DNA from: an uncultured Clostridia bacterium
Lineage (GTDB): Bacteria; Bacillota; Clostridia; Christensenellales; Borkfalkiaceae
Assembly: GCA_946627905.1 (NCBI GenBank)
Contig: CAMOVY010000009.1
Location: forward strand, 1 to 15,459
DNA length: 15,459 nucleotides
Direction: 5' to 3'
The stretch's first letter is position 1. Each line of letters opens with the position of its first letter. The position numbers and the translations under genes are program-made. The notes under the pieces are model-generated. The model saw nothing but the letters and a program-made list of their open reading frames with translations, was not told where the DNA came from and searched no databases. This document shows, in pieces, positions 1 to 6,920 of this stretch.

Positions 1-51
1 CAAGCGTTTTATCGCATTTTAATAATTATTATTTGTTTTTATAAAATTTTA

Positions 52-699
52 TTACGCGTTCAACATCCAGTCGGGGAATTCGATTACCGTCGTACCGTAG
101 TCCCAGAAAGTCGCTTCAAAATAATTGTTTCCCTCAACAGCCGCAAATTTAACGTAAACGAGTTTCTGATTTTCAAACTTCGCTATAACGTTCATAGGAT
201 ACACGTCTTCGGGTGTCATAGGAATACCGATATTTTCGGCAACGTATTGATTATTCGTTTCGTCAAAGGTAAATTCGTCCATTCTGCCACTGATTGTCGG
301 AAGCATATGCCCCATAAACCCGAAGTCGTCGCCGTAATTGCCGGCTATATAGTCTTGTTCTGTGGTATAATCCATCGTATGGGTTTTACTGTCTTCGTCC
401 CACTCGTTCCCCTTGTGGTATACTTGCCAAACTTGTTGCGCCGTACGGTAAATACAATACTTTTCGCCCCAAGCACCGTCGTACTGGTGCAAACTGCCGT
501 CTGCTAAAAGTTCGACTTTATTTCCACGCGTCCCGTCGGTAAACTCGTAAGTAAGATTTTTCCAAGTAAGCGACAAAGCTTCGTCCCACTGTTCGGAATT
601 TACGGTATAACTTGTCTTTTCGTCGCCGCCGCAGGCTACAAGTCCTAAAGCGCCCATTGCTAAAACAAGCGCTAAAACTAAAATAAACAGTTTTTTCAC
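52..699 (-). CDS. Secreted lipoprotein, companion of the upstream lipoprotein
   Basis: A 215-residue predicted lipoprotein. Starting at the GTG at 699, the signal peptide is KK plus a hydrophobic core and the lipobox LVAC, with Cys23 at the same position as in its neighbour; residues 13-25 differ from the neighbour at only one position. The GTG is preferred to an upstream TTG at 723, because AAGGGG lies 6 nt before it and the TTG would add eight residues before the Lys-Lys pair. The mature part is acidic and rich in aromatics (Trp, Tyr), with YTVNSEQWDEALSLTWKNLTYEF near its start and many predicted strands (KVELLADGSLHQY, QQVWQVYHKGNEW, LVYVKFAAVEGNNYFEATFW), suggestive of an LppX/LolA-like half-barrel. 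Function unknown. It lies 20 nt after the neighbour's stop with no promoter between, so it is in the same transcript. No clear terminator is visible in the remaining 51 bases. Confidence 0.82.
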   Translation of the reverse strand: MKKLFILVLALVLAMGALGLVACGGDEKTSYTVNSEQWDEALSLTWKNLTYEFTDGTRGNKVELLADGSLHQYDGAWGEKYCIYRTAQQVWQVYHKGNEWDEDSKTHTMDYTTEQDYIAGNYGDDFGFMGHMLPTISGRMDEFTFDETNNQYVAENIGIPMTPEDVYPMNVIAKFENQKLVYVKFAAVEGNNYFEATFWDYGTTVIEFPDWMLNA

Positions 700-719
700 A
701 AAAATCCCCTTACGAAAAA

Positions 720-1928
720 TCAATTCGCAGATTTAGTATATACGACTACTATACCGCCGGCGGTAAGAGTTAACACGTCGCCGTCAATTACGCCGTCCCA
801 AAAAATTCCGACACTACCGTTGTAGGTGCGAATACTGATATTGTCGCCGTTTAACGTGTAAGTACCGATATATTCACCCCCGTGTAAATACGACTTTGCC
901 GCATTGTCGCCTGACAATTCGATATAAGAGTCTGCAAAATAACCTTCATCCGACGTGGCGGAAGTAAATTCGTAGCGCACGACCGTCTCGACGGGTTCTT
1001 CCTGCGTTTTTACGGTCGCGTTAAGGTGGCAATCAACCATATCGAATATGCCGCCTTCATTGCCCCTGACAAACGCCATCGTTAAAACTATACCATTATC
1101 GGATATAGCGATATCGAACGCCCTTCTACTTTCAACGGGGAGTTCTTCCGTTTCACCGTCCTCTATCCATCCTGTCTGCGTATAAGTGCCGACGTTGCCG
1201 TTTACCGTATAAGTTCCGAATATGGATACCATACCCGTCGCCCAATCAAAAGTGCCGTCAGCCTTAAATTCAATGACCGAATTGATAATCGCATCAAAAT
1301 CCTGTCTGAAATCCAAGCAGTCTTCATCATTATATTCTTCAACGGAAACTACGGTAAAGGTTTTCCCTGCGAGAGAATTAGCAGCAACAGCCGCTTTATT
1401 GTACTTCTTTACGGTAAATTCAGCGCTTCCACTAAATTCGTCGCCGCTTTGACTTTCCAAAGAATAGATAACGTATCCGTTTTTATCGAATACGCATTTG
1501 CCCGTGAATTTAACACCTTCCATCGTCGCATCATAAGACATTTCAAGATTGTCGCCGTTTTTAACGAATTTAGTAGCGGAAAGTATTTCTTCGGGCATAT
1601 TTGCAAGCAAACCCGCCGATACGCCGAAAACACGTTGCTGTACGCCGTGCGCCTGTTCATACTCTACCCTAACGTATGCGTAATTATCTCCGTACGTTAT
1701 CCCGTAAGTACCGTCGGCGCTTATTTCGCGCTCAGTATGTTCTACGTACGTGCAATCGACGGTTTCATACCGCAAAGTTTCGTCGGCAAGACTCGCCGCT
1801 TCGCGCCTTTCAAGTTCCGCCAGGAACTCTTCTTTCGTCATACTTTCAGCGCTGCCGCCGCAAGCGATAAGCCCCAACGCGCCCATTGCAAGAATAAGCG
1901 ATAAAGCTAAAGTTAACAGTTTTTTCAT
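720..1928 (-). CDS. Secreted lipoprotein with lipocalin-like repeats
   Basis: A 402-residue predicted lipoprotein. The signal peptide has MKK, a hydrophobic core and the lipobox LIAC, with lipidated Cys23 followed by GGSAES, so the mature protein should be anchored outside the cytoplasmic membrane. Residues about 28-175 (MTKEEFLAELERREAA, then alternating strands) recall LppX/LolA-like beta folds. Residues about 185-290 (LAGKTFTVVSVEEYN, IEFKADGTF, GTYTVNGNVGTYTQTG) and about 318-402 (YEFTSATSDEGYF, GTYTLNGDNISIRTYNG, VLTLTAGGIVVVYT) look like two lipocalin-like barrels sharing the GTYTxNG motif, as in other Clostridia surface lipoproteins. The ligand is unknown. AAGGAGA lies before the ATG and a consensus promoter drives it. 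A second lipoprotein gene with an almost identical signal peptide follows 20 nt downstream. Lipoprotein status is sure; domain naming is tentative. Confidence 0.85.
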   Translation of the reverse strand: MKKLLTLALSLILAMGALGLIACGGSAESMTKEEFLAELERREAASLADETLRYETVDCTYVEHTEREISADGTYGITYGDNYAYVRVEYEQAHGVQQRVFGVSAGLLANMPEEILSATKFVKNGDNLEMSYDATMEGVKFTGKCVFDKNGYVIYSLESQSGDEFSGSAEFTVKKYNKAAVAANSLAGKTFTVVSVEEYNDEDCLDFRQDFDAIINSVIEFKADGTFDWATGMVSIFGTYTVNGNVGTYTQTGWIEDGETEELPVESRRAFDIAISDNGIVLTMAFVRGNEGGIFDMVDCHLNATVKTQEEPVETVVRYEFTSATSDEGYFADSYIELSGDNAAKSYLHGGEYIGTYTLNGDNISIRTYNGSVGIFWDGVIDGDVLTLTAGGIVVVYTKSAN

Positions 1929-1959
1929 AAAAAAATCTCCTTTTTATAAACCTGTAAAG

Positions 1960-1988
1960 ATTATACCCCCGCCCCGAATTTTTGTCAA
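1960..1988 (-). promoter_or_regulatory. Perfect-consensus sigma-A promoter of the lipoprotein pair
   Basis: On the minus strand, TTGACA (1983-1988) and TATAAT (1960-1965) are both exact consensus with a 17-nt GC-rich spacer. The leader is about 25 nt and contains AAGGAGA before the ATG at 1928. A 7-bp inverted repeat (TTGTCAA at 1982-1988, TTGACAA at 2005-2011) has one arm on the -35 box and could be an operator, though this is weak. Confidence 0.88.
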
Positions 1989-2021
1989 TATTTTTTGCAA
2001 CATTTTGACAATTTTACTATC

Positions 2022-2128
2022 TGTCGTCCTGAGACGGGCAACCCTTGACGGACAGTCTAAGGACCTGTTTTGTATGCTTTAAGATACTTGAGACTGCCAC
2101 TCTCTGCACGTCAAGTCTCAGTATGACA
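2022..2128. repeat. Palindromic interspersed repeat of the GTCATCCTGAG type
   Basis: About 107 bp that fold into one long imperfect hairpin. Outer arms are TGTCGTCCTGAGAC (2022-2035) and GTCTCAGTATGACA (2115-2128), matching at 12 of 14 positions. Inner paired blocks are CTTGACG (2044-2050) with CGTCAAG (2109-2115), and GGACAGTCTAAGGACCT (2050-2066) with AGATACTTGAGACTGCC (2082-2098). The ends and the AAGGACCTG core recall small palindromic repeats scattered between genes in many bacteria, with GTCATCCTGAG ends. It encodes nothing. Only one copy is in this window, so its dispersal is inferred from memory of the pattern. Confidence 0.7.
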
Positions 2129-2137
2129 AAAGGACAA

Positions 2138-2174
2138 AAAACCGCGGCGCGAGATTGTCTCGCGCCGCGGCAGT
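2138..2174 (-). terminator. Strong terminator after the PolC-like gene
   Basis: A 13-bp perfect GC-rich stem, CCGCGGCGCGAGA (2142-2154) and TCTCGCGCCGCGG (2158-2170), with a 3-nt loop. On the minus strand it starts 14 nt after the stop codon and is followed by TTTTTTGTCCTTTTG, a good U-tract. It ends the ispG transcript. Confidence 0.9.
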
Positions 2175-2184
2175 CGGTTTTAAT

Positions 2185-3720
2185 TTATTCTTTTTCGTTT
2201 TTATACTTGATTTTCATAAGTTCGATAAACGCTTCCGCCGTGGCGTACGCGTCGGAAAGCGCCCTGTGGTGGTGAAACACTATTCCGAAATAGTCGGCAA
2301 TAGTCTTCAAATCGTGATGACGAAGAGCGGGCAACAGCCGCCTTGACATATCGAGAGTATCTAACACCGCGTTATTCACTTCGTAGTCGTTTTCGTTAGC
2401 AAAGCGCCGCAAAAAACTCGTGTCGAACGGCGCGTTGTGCGCGACGATTACCGAGTATTCGATAAATTTAAGAAAATCGGGCAATACCTTATCGATTTTC
2501 GGCGCGTCCTTTACCATTTCAGGTGTTATACCCGTTATGTTAATTATTTCCTGCGAAATGGGATAGTCGGGGTGAACTAACGTCGTAAACTGTTCGGTTA
2601 TTTTGCCGTTTACGATTTTTACAGCCCCTATCTCGGTTATGCCGTTATTCATAAAGTCCGTACCCGTCGTTTCAAAGTCGAACACTACGTAAGTTTTACC
2701 CGTCAACTCTTCAGGCAACACCGCGTTATAATCGAATACCGTGCTTACCTTTACGGTATTTGCGGGTTCGGGGAAAATAAGTTTGTAGTTTCTGGGTGCG
2801 GTCTTTTTGCGCCTGCCTTTTTTAACGAAGTCGTCGGGAAAAGTACAGCCGTTTATTTTATCGAAAGTGAAACTCCTTCTGCCGTTGTATTCCCCCAGCG
2901 TGCCGCGGGCGATTATCGCGTCCCCCGCCTGCAACTCTTTGATTTTATGATAGGTATTCTTTTTAGTAAAATACACGCCGCCCGTCATACCCGTCGTATC
3001 GTTTAAATAAATCACGAAAAAGGGCTTGCCCGTCTTGGTTTCGCGTTCGGTTATTTCGGTTATTCTACCGCAGATTGTCTGCGGCCCGTCGGTCATATCT
3101 TCTATGTATACCGCTAAATCCCCCATCGCCGCGTCGTCTATTACCATTACGTCTTTTACCTTGATGGTGCGGTATTCGATTTTTTCGAGTTCGCCTTCGA
3201 ACACGTCTTCCGACAACAGATTGACCGAAAGATTATCGGGCTTTATCTCGGTACTTCCCGCAAACTCCGAACAGAAATTTTTGGAAAGATACTCTGTAAG
3301 TTTTTTCATAGCGCCGTTTTTGACAACGTATTCCGCGCCGTCTTTAGTCAGCCTTAACTTGTATTTTACGAGATTACCGTCTACGGTGGAAGTTATATCG
3401 TCTTCGTCTAAAAATATCGACACCGACGGGTAGTTTTCTTTTAAAAACTTAAACGCGGCGCGGTTGACTAAATCGCCGTTAGAAACGATTTTGGTTATAT
3501 TCACGGCAACGGAAGCGAATATCCGCGCGGTATTTTTTTCGCACACGTCCAAAATCCGCTCTTTTAAATCCGCGCCGACGGCTTTGTCGCATATAAAGTT
3601 GTAAACCACGGAATTTTTTTCCTTATCGACTTCAACCGAATTTAACTTCAAATCTTTCAGTTTCTCGTCCAAAGCGGTTATTTCCGCTAAAAACTCCGTA
3701 CTGTTTTTTACAGTGTACAT
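2185..3720 (-). CDS. PolC-like protein reduced to N-domain, OB fold and DEDDh exonuclease
   Basis: A 511-residue protein that looks like DNA polymerase III PolC with the PHP and polymerase parts removed. Residues 1-190 match the style of the PolC N-terminal domains (NSVVYNFICDKAVGADLKERI, FLKENYPSVSIFLDED). Residues about 214-295 are an OB fold (ICGRITEITERETKTGKPFF, AGDAIIARGTLGEYNGRRSF). A 48-residue linker follows, where PolC would carry the first half of PHP. Residues 343-505 are a DEDDh 3'-5' exonuclease: Asp348 and Glu350 (VFDFETTG), Asp433 (AHNAPFD), His485 and Asp490 (HRALSD). All five catalytic residues are present, so nuclease activity is expected. The gene sits directly after ispG with a 13-bp overlap, exactly where Firmicutes carry full-length polC (about 1,430 residues). 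The frame ends cleanly 14 nt before a terminator and no polymerase remnant follows. It may be a proofreading or repair nuclease; the real replicase must be elsewhere. Confidence 0.85.
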   Translation of the reverse strand: MYTVKNSTEFLAEITALDEKLKDLKLNSVEVDKEKNSVVYNFICDKAVGADLKERILDVCEKNTARIFASVAVNITKIVSNGDLVNRAAFKFLKENYPSVSIFLDEDDITSTVDGNLVKYKLRLTKDGAEYVVKNGAMKKLTEYLSKNFCSEFAGSTEIKPDNLSVNLLSEDVFEGELEKIEYRTIKVKDVMVIDDAAMGDLAVYIEDMTDGPQTICGRITEITERETKTGKPFFVIYLNDTTGMTGGVYFTKKNTYHKIKELQAGDAIIARGTLGEYNGRRSFTFDKINGCTFPDDFVKKGRRKKTAPRNYKLIFPEPANTVKVSTVFDYNAVLPEELTGKTYVVFDFETTGTDFMNNGITEIGAVKIVNGKITEQFTTLVHPDYPISQEIINITGITPEMVKDAPKIDKVLPDFLKFIEYSVIVAHNAPFDTSFLRRFANENDYEVNNAVLDTLDMSRRLLPALRHHDLKTIADYFGIVFHHHRALSDAYATAEAFIELMKIKYKNEKE

Positions 3721-4745
3721 TTATCTATCTCCGCAAAAAATTCCCGCTCCAAGTCTTCTCTTTTAACCGTTTTAAGCACTTTCCCGTGCGAAAAAATAAC
3801 GCACCCGTCTTTTGCGCCCGCAACGCCCACGTCCGCGTCCTGCGCTTCCCCCGGACCGTTCACCACGCACCCCATAACCGCGACTTTTATAGGTTTATTC
3901 ACCGTCGCAAGATACTTTTCGGTTTTTGCGGCGAACGCCATACAGTCCCACTCGCACCTGCCGCAGGTGGGGCAAGCGACGAGATTTGCACCCGTACCGC
4001 CCATTTCCAGTGCGGAAAGCAAAGTTTTTGCCGCAACCACTTCACGCACGGGGTCGGCGGAAAGGCTTACCCTAATCGTATCGCCCACGCCGCGGATAAG
4101 CAGCGCGCCGAGTGCCGCGGCGTTTTTAATAGTGCCGCCGTATTCCGTACCCGCTTCGGTAACCCCTAAATGCAAGGGGTAATCGGTCTTTGCCGCAACG
4201 TATTCGTACGCTTTTACTGTAAGCGGCACGCTTGACGCTTTAACCGAAACGACTATATCTTTTACGCCGTACTTTTCAAGGATAGCGACTTGTTTTAACG
4301 CGCTTTCGCCCAGCGAAACTTCGTTCCTGCCGTACTTATTTAAAAAGTCCTTTTCTATACTGCCCGTATTAGAACCTACGCGTATCGGAACGCCGTTTGC
4401 TTTTGCCGCTTCCGCCACGGCGCGAACGTTAGTTTCCGCGCCGATATTTCCGGGGTTGATGCGGATTTTATCCGCCCCGCCGTCTATCGCGGCAAGGGCA
4501 AGTCTGTAATCGAAATGTATGTCCGCAACGAACGGCATTTTCACCCGTTTTTTTATGGCGCGAAAAGCCGCCGCGTCATCTTTATCCAGCACCGAAAAAC
4601 GCAGGATATCGCAACCCGCACTTTCAAGTTCTTCCGCCTGAAGCGCCGCTTTTTCGGTACACGTTTTATAAGTTGCCATCGACTGAACGGCTATTTTTTC
4701 GCCGCCGCCGATAAATAAATTGCCTATTTTTACCTTTCTCGTCAT
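3708..4745 (-). CDS. ispG: 4-hydroxy-3-methylbut-2-en-1-yl diphosphate synthase (flavodoxin), IspG/GcpE
   Basis: The penultimate enzyme of the MEP isoprenoid pathway: it reduces MEcPP to HMBPP with a [4Fe-4S] cluster in the cytoplasm. The 345-residue length suits the bacterial TIM-barrel plus ferredoxin-like form. Visible motifs are IAVQSMATYKT (18-28), ILRFSVLD (47-54), PFVADIHFDY (71-80), KIRINPGNIG (93-102), IRVGSNTGS (121-129), HLGVTEAG (192-199), GVGDTIRVSLSADP (219-232). Cluster ligands match E. coli IspG: Cys258 and Cys261 in CPTC, Cys293 in MGCVVNGPGEA and Glu300 in the same motif. All key residues are present. The ATG at 4745 has no evident ribosome binding site and lies just after a candidate -10 box. 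The stop overlaps the following PolC-like gene by 13 bp, so both are probably one transcript. In Firmicutes, ispG is usually preceded by dxr and rseP; here the phage-type module lies in that place. Confidence 0.97.
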   Translation of the reverse strand: MTRKVKIGNLFIGGGEKIAVQSMATYKTCTEKAALQAEELESAGCDILRFSVLDKDDAAAFRAIKKRVKMPFVADIHFDYRLALAAIDGGADKIRINPGNIGAETNVRAVAEAAKANGVPIRVGSNTGSIEKDFLNKYGRNEVSLGESALKQVAILEKYGVKDIVVSVKASSVPLTVKAYEYVAAKTDYPLHLGVTEAGTEYGGTIKNAAALGALLIRGVGDTIRVSLSADPVREVVAAKTLLSALEMGGTGANLVACPTCGRCEWDCMAFAAKTEKYLATVNKPIKVAVMGCVVNGPGEAQDADVGVAGAKDGCVIFSHGKVLKTVKREDLEREFFAEIDKCTL

Positions 4746-4756
4746 AATTAAATATT

Positions 4757-4785
4757 ATTTTACCACATTACCGAAAATAAGTAAA
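4757..4785 (-). promoter_or_regulatory. Candidate ispG promoter giving a very short leader
   Basis: Minus-strand TTTACT (4780-4785) and TAAAAT (4757-4762) are separated by exactly 17 nt. Transcription would start near 4750, leaving roughly 5 nt before the ispG ATG at 4745. No Shine-Dalgarno sequence is visible before that ATG. The -35 box lies within the U-tract of the preceding terminator. Confidence 0.5.
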
Positions 4786-4823
4786 GCCCCGAAACGCGTA
4801 TTAATTTTACGTTTCGGGGCTTT
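4783..4823 (-). terminator. Terminator at the end of the phage module
   Basis: A 14-bp perfect inverted repeat, AAAGCCCCGAAACG (4783-4796) and CGTTTCGGGGCTTT (4810-4823), with a 13-nt AT-rich loop. On the minus strand it starts 12 nt after the coiled-coil gene stop and ends in TTTACTTATTTT. The stem is flanked by A/T runs on both strands, so it could work in both directions. Its 3' edge overlaps the -35 box of the ispG promoter. Confidence 0.85.
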
Positions 4824-4835
4824 TACGCTGAAAAA

Positions 4836-5729
4836 TTATTCTGTTAAAGTCTTGTACATATAAACCACGTTGGTATAGTAATCGTCAAGGTATATTGCGA
4901 CTTTAGTGTCGTGCGCTATCTGCTGATACGCGGCTACCGCGCTTAACGTGTCGTAGTATGCGCGAACGCAGGTTATTGCGTCGGTATAATACCCCATTTC
5001 CACAAGTTGGTCTTTGGTAAAGAAGTTGGACGCGATATTCATATACCGAAGTTCAAGTGAACGCGTAGTGGTGATTATGCTGTTCGCCGAACGCTGTTCC
5101 TTTTCGTCAAGCCCGTTGTTGTACTTAAATATCTCGCGTATGAGTTTTTGCTCTTCTTCTTTTATCTTTTCCTTTTCGGCTGCGACTTCGTAGGCGAATA
5201 CCTGCGCGTAGTAGTTGTCCGCGCCCGTTAAATCGGTGTTTAAGGCGGTTATTCTCGCCTGCGCCGCCGCTATCTTTTGGTCGTAGTCCGCGTCGATTGC
5301 TATTATCTCCGCGGCAAGCGCCGTCTGAATTTCCGCTATCCTGTCTATCACCGCGCTGCTTTCCGCTATCCCGCGCTTTACCGCTTCCCGCTCTGCTTTC
5401 TGTTCCGCCGCGGCGTAAGAAGCCCTTGCGGCGGCTTCCGCGGCAAGTTTCTGCGCGCCGTAAGATGCAACCTTGGCGGTTAGTTCCGCTATCTCGTCAG
5501 TCAGTTTGCGTTTATAGTTTAAAACCTTTTCTTCCTGCGCGCTTTTAACTGTCGCCTGCGCTTTTGCGGTTATTTCTAATTCGGTCATAGGCGTGTAAGA
5601 CAGCCTTGTAAGTTCCAAATCGTTTAAGTTTACGCCCGTATCCGCTTCGCGCCGTATTCTGTAATAGTAAAAAATTTCCTGAAGTATCTCGTACATCTCG
5701 TCTTTAGTCGTAGGTGTGTCAAACGTCAT
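4836..5729 (-). CDS. Unrecognised coiled-coil protein ending the phage module
   Basis: I do not recognise this 297-residue protein. The N-terminal 50 residues carry TKDEMYEILQEIFYYYRIRRE and a short LNDLELTRLSYTP segment. Residues about 55-205 are a long Ala/Glu/Lys/Gln-rich helix with heptad character (TAKVASYGAQKLAAEAAARA, DRIAEIQTALAAEI, KEKIKEEEQKLIREIF), probably a coiled coil. The C-terminal 90 residues are Tyr-rich and helical (YMNIASNFF, MGYYTDAITCVRAYYDTLSAV, YLDDYYTNVVYMY). There is no signal peptide or membrane segment. It begins 3 nt after the propeller-like gene with a CGGAGAA site and is followed by a terminator, so it is the last gene of the module. Position suggests a virion part such as a tail needle, internal ejection protein or fibre stalk, but nothing in the sequence decides this. 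Confidence 0.6.
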   Translation of the reverse strand: MTFDTPTTKDEMYEILQEIFYYYRIRREADTGVNLNDLELTRLSYTPMTELEITAKAQATVKSAQEEKVLNYKRKLTDEIAELTAKVASYGAQKLAAEAAARASYAAAEQKAEREAVKRGIAESSAVIDRIAEIQTALAAEIIAIDADYDQKIAAAQARITALNTDLTGADNYYAQVFAYEVAAEKEKIKEEEQKLIREIFKYNNGLDEKEQRSANSIITTTRSLELRYMNIASNFFTKDQLVEMGYYTDAITCVRAYYDTLSAVAAYQQIAHDTKVAIYLDDYYTNVVYMYKTLTE

Positions 5730-5732
5730 TTT

Positions 5733-6920
5733 TTATTCTCCGTAAATAGTATAGTGAACGGCGATATTATACGCCTTAAAATTTGCGCTCGCGTTCTCAA
5801 ACCCGATATGAAAATTTCTGCCATGCAGAAAACACGAAACGCTGTTGCATTTTTCATTTATAGTCGCGCGGAAAACCCCGTCCCCGCGCAAAACTACCGT
5901 CGCGCTGCCGCGGATATGCGCTTCTACGCGGGACACCGCCTTTTTGCGGCACGAACCGAAGTCGTATTCCCCCGCATATTCTGCCGTAGTCGTTTCCGTT
6001 TGGGTTTTAACGCCAAGCGCGTAAAGGTTATTATCCCCCGATTTTACGGCGTACCCGCAACAGACGGAAAACCCGTCCGCCTGCATTAAAACTTCTTTGC
6101 CGGAAACGGTGTCGTAAGCGTAAACGTATTCCGTTCCGCCCGATAGCAGCGACAGAATATAAATCCCGTCGTGCCCGCCTGCCGTACTTACCGTAAAGCC
6201 CGAAAAGTCTTCTTTGCCCGCTTTTTTTACTTTGCCGCCGCAAAGCACGCACAATGCGTTGCCGCTTATAAAGCAGGTACGGTTGCCGACGGTATACACC
6301 GAGTTCGCCGCCACGTCAAGCGCAAAAGTCGACACCTTTTCCATAGTAAAATCGTACTGGTTGCCGTACGGCGTAAGGGCGTATATCGCTCTTTCGCAAA
6401 TAACGTATAATTTCCCGTCGTCCGCGGAAAAATGCAGTACGTTTCCGTCGCCTTCCCCGACTTTGATAAAGCCGCCCAAGGAAAGCCCTACCGTGAAATC
6501 GGTGAAATCGAACTCTTCGGAAAATTTTACCGTATTACCGTCCGCAATAAACAGCCTGCCGCCTATCGCCGCACAGTCCGCGCCGCAGGGCACTCCGCTT
6601 ACCGTTTGTCCGCTAACCATAGCCGTATCGCCTATAAACAGCGGCGCATTATTTCCGTTATACAGTACGGAAAGGACCAGCGGAACTGCGTTGCTCGTAA
6701 AGCCCGTGTTCGTAAACGCGCCGTTGATTGCTTTTTTAAGAGTTTTGTCCGAACAGTACGCGTAAACGTCGCCGCCCGCCCGATAAAATTTTACGGGAGT
6801 AATGCCCGCCGCGCTTATTCCCGTGTTTTTAAAGCACGGAAATAGAGTTTCCGTGCTTTCGTCGGTAAAATCGCGCTTATAAATATGCGTTTTTAAATTT
6901 ACCGCGCTAAATCCGTTCAT
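5733..6920 (-). CDS. Beta-rich, propeller-like phage tail-hub candidate
   Basis: A 395-residue protein almost entirely predicted beta strand, with a repeating pattern of short strands and turns: GGDVYAYCSDKTLKK, APLFIGDTAMVSGQ, GRLFIADGNTVKFSE, GKLYVICERAIYALTPYG, RTCFISGNALCVLCGG, GIYILSLLSGGTEYVYAYD, NNLYALGVK. These read like blades of a beta-propeller. The C-terminal approximately 70 residues (CRKKAVSRVEAHIRGSATVVLRGDG onward) look like a separate beta-sandwich. Podovirus hub/nozzle proteins such as P22 gp10 and T7 gp12 are beta-propellers that close the portal below the adaptor, and the position fits; no residue-level match was checked. The ATG at 6920, in an ATGA overlap with the adaptor stop, is chosen over an upstream in-frame ATG at 7034, which would add 38 Arg-rich residues read out of frame through the adaptor gene. 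The gap to the next gene is 3 nt. Confidence 0.6.
   Translation of the reverse strand: MNGFSAVNLKTHIYKRDFTDESTETLFPCFKNTGISAAGITPVKFYRAGGDVYAYCSDKTLKKAINGAFTNTGFTSNAVPLVLSVLYNGNNAPLFIGDTAMVSGQTVSGVPCGADCAAIGGRLFIADGNTVKFSEEFDFTDFTVGLSLGGFIKVGEGDGNVLHFSADDGKLYVICERAIYALTPYGNQYDFTMEKVSTFALDVAANSVYTVGNRTCFISGNALCVLCGGKVKKAGKEDFSGFTVSTAGGHDGIYILSLLSGGTEYVYAYDTVSGKEVLMQADGFSVCCGYAVKSGDNNLYALGVKTQTETTTAEYAGEYDFGSCRKKAVSRVEAHIRGSATVVLRGDGVFRATINEKCNSVSCFLHGRNFHIGFENASANFKAYNIAVHYTIYGE

Noticed and set aside
1..51. Possible terminator after the last lipoprotein gene
   Set aside because: Only short A/T inverted repeats are visible, and the window ends; nothing to support a call.
1449..1904. Plus-strand frames opposite the first lipoprotein gene
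   Set aside because: Antisense shadows; the minus-strand gene has a signal peptide, lipobox, ribosome binding site and promoter.
6214..6765. Plus-strand frame of 183 residues
   Set aside because: Antisense to the propeller-like gene, without recognisable domains or a ribosome binding site.
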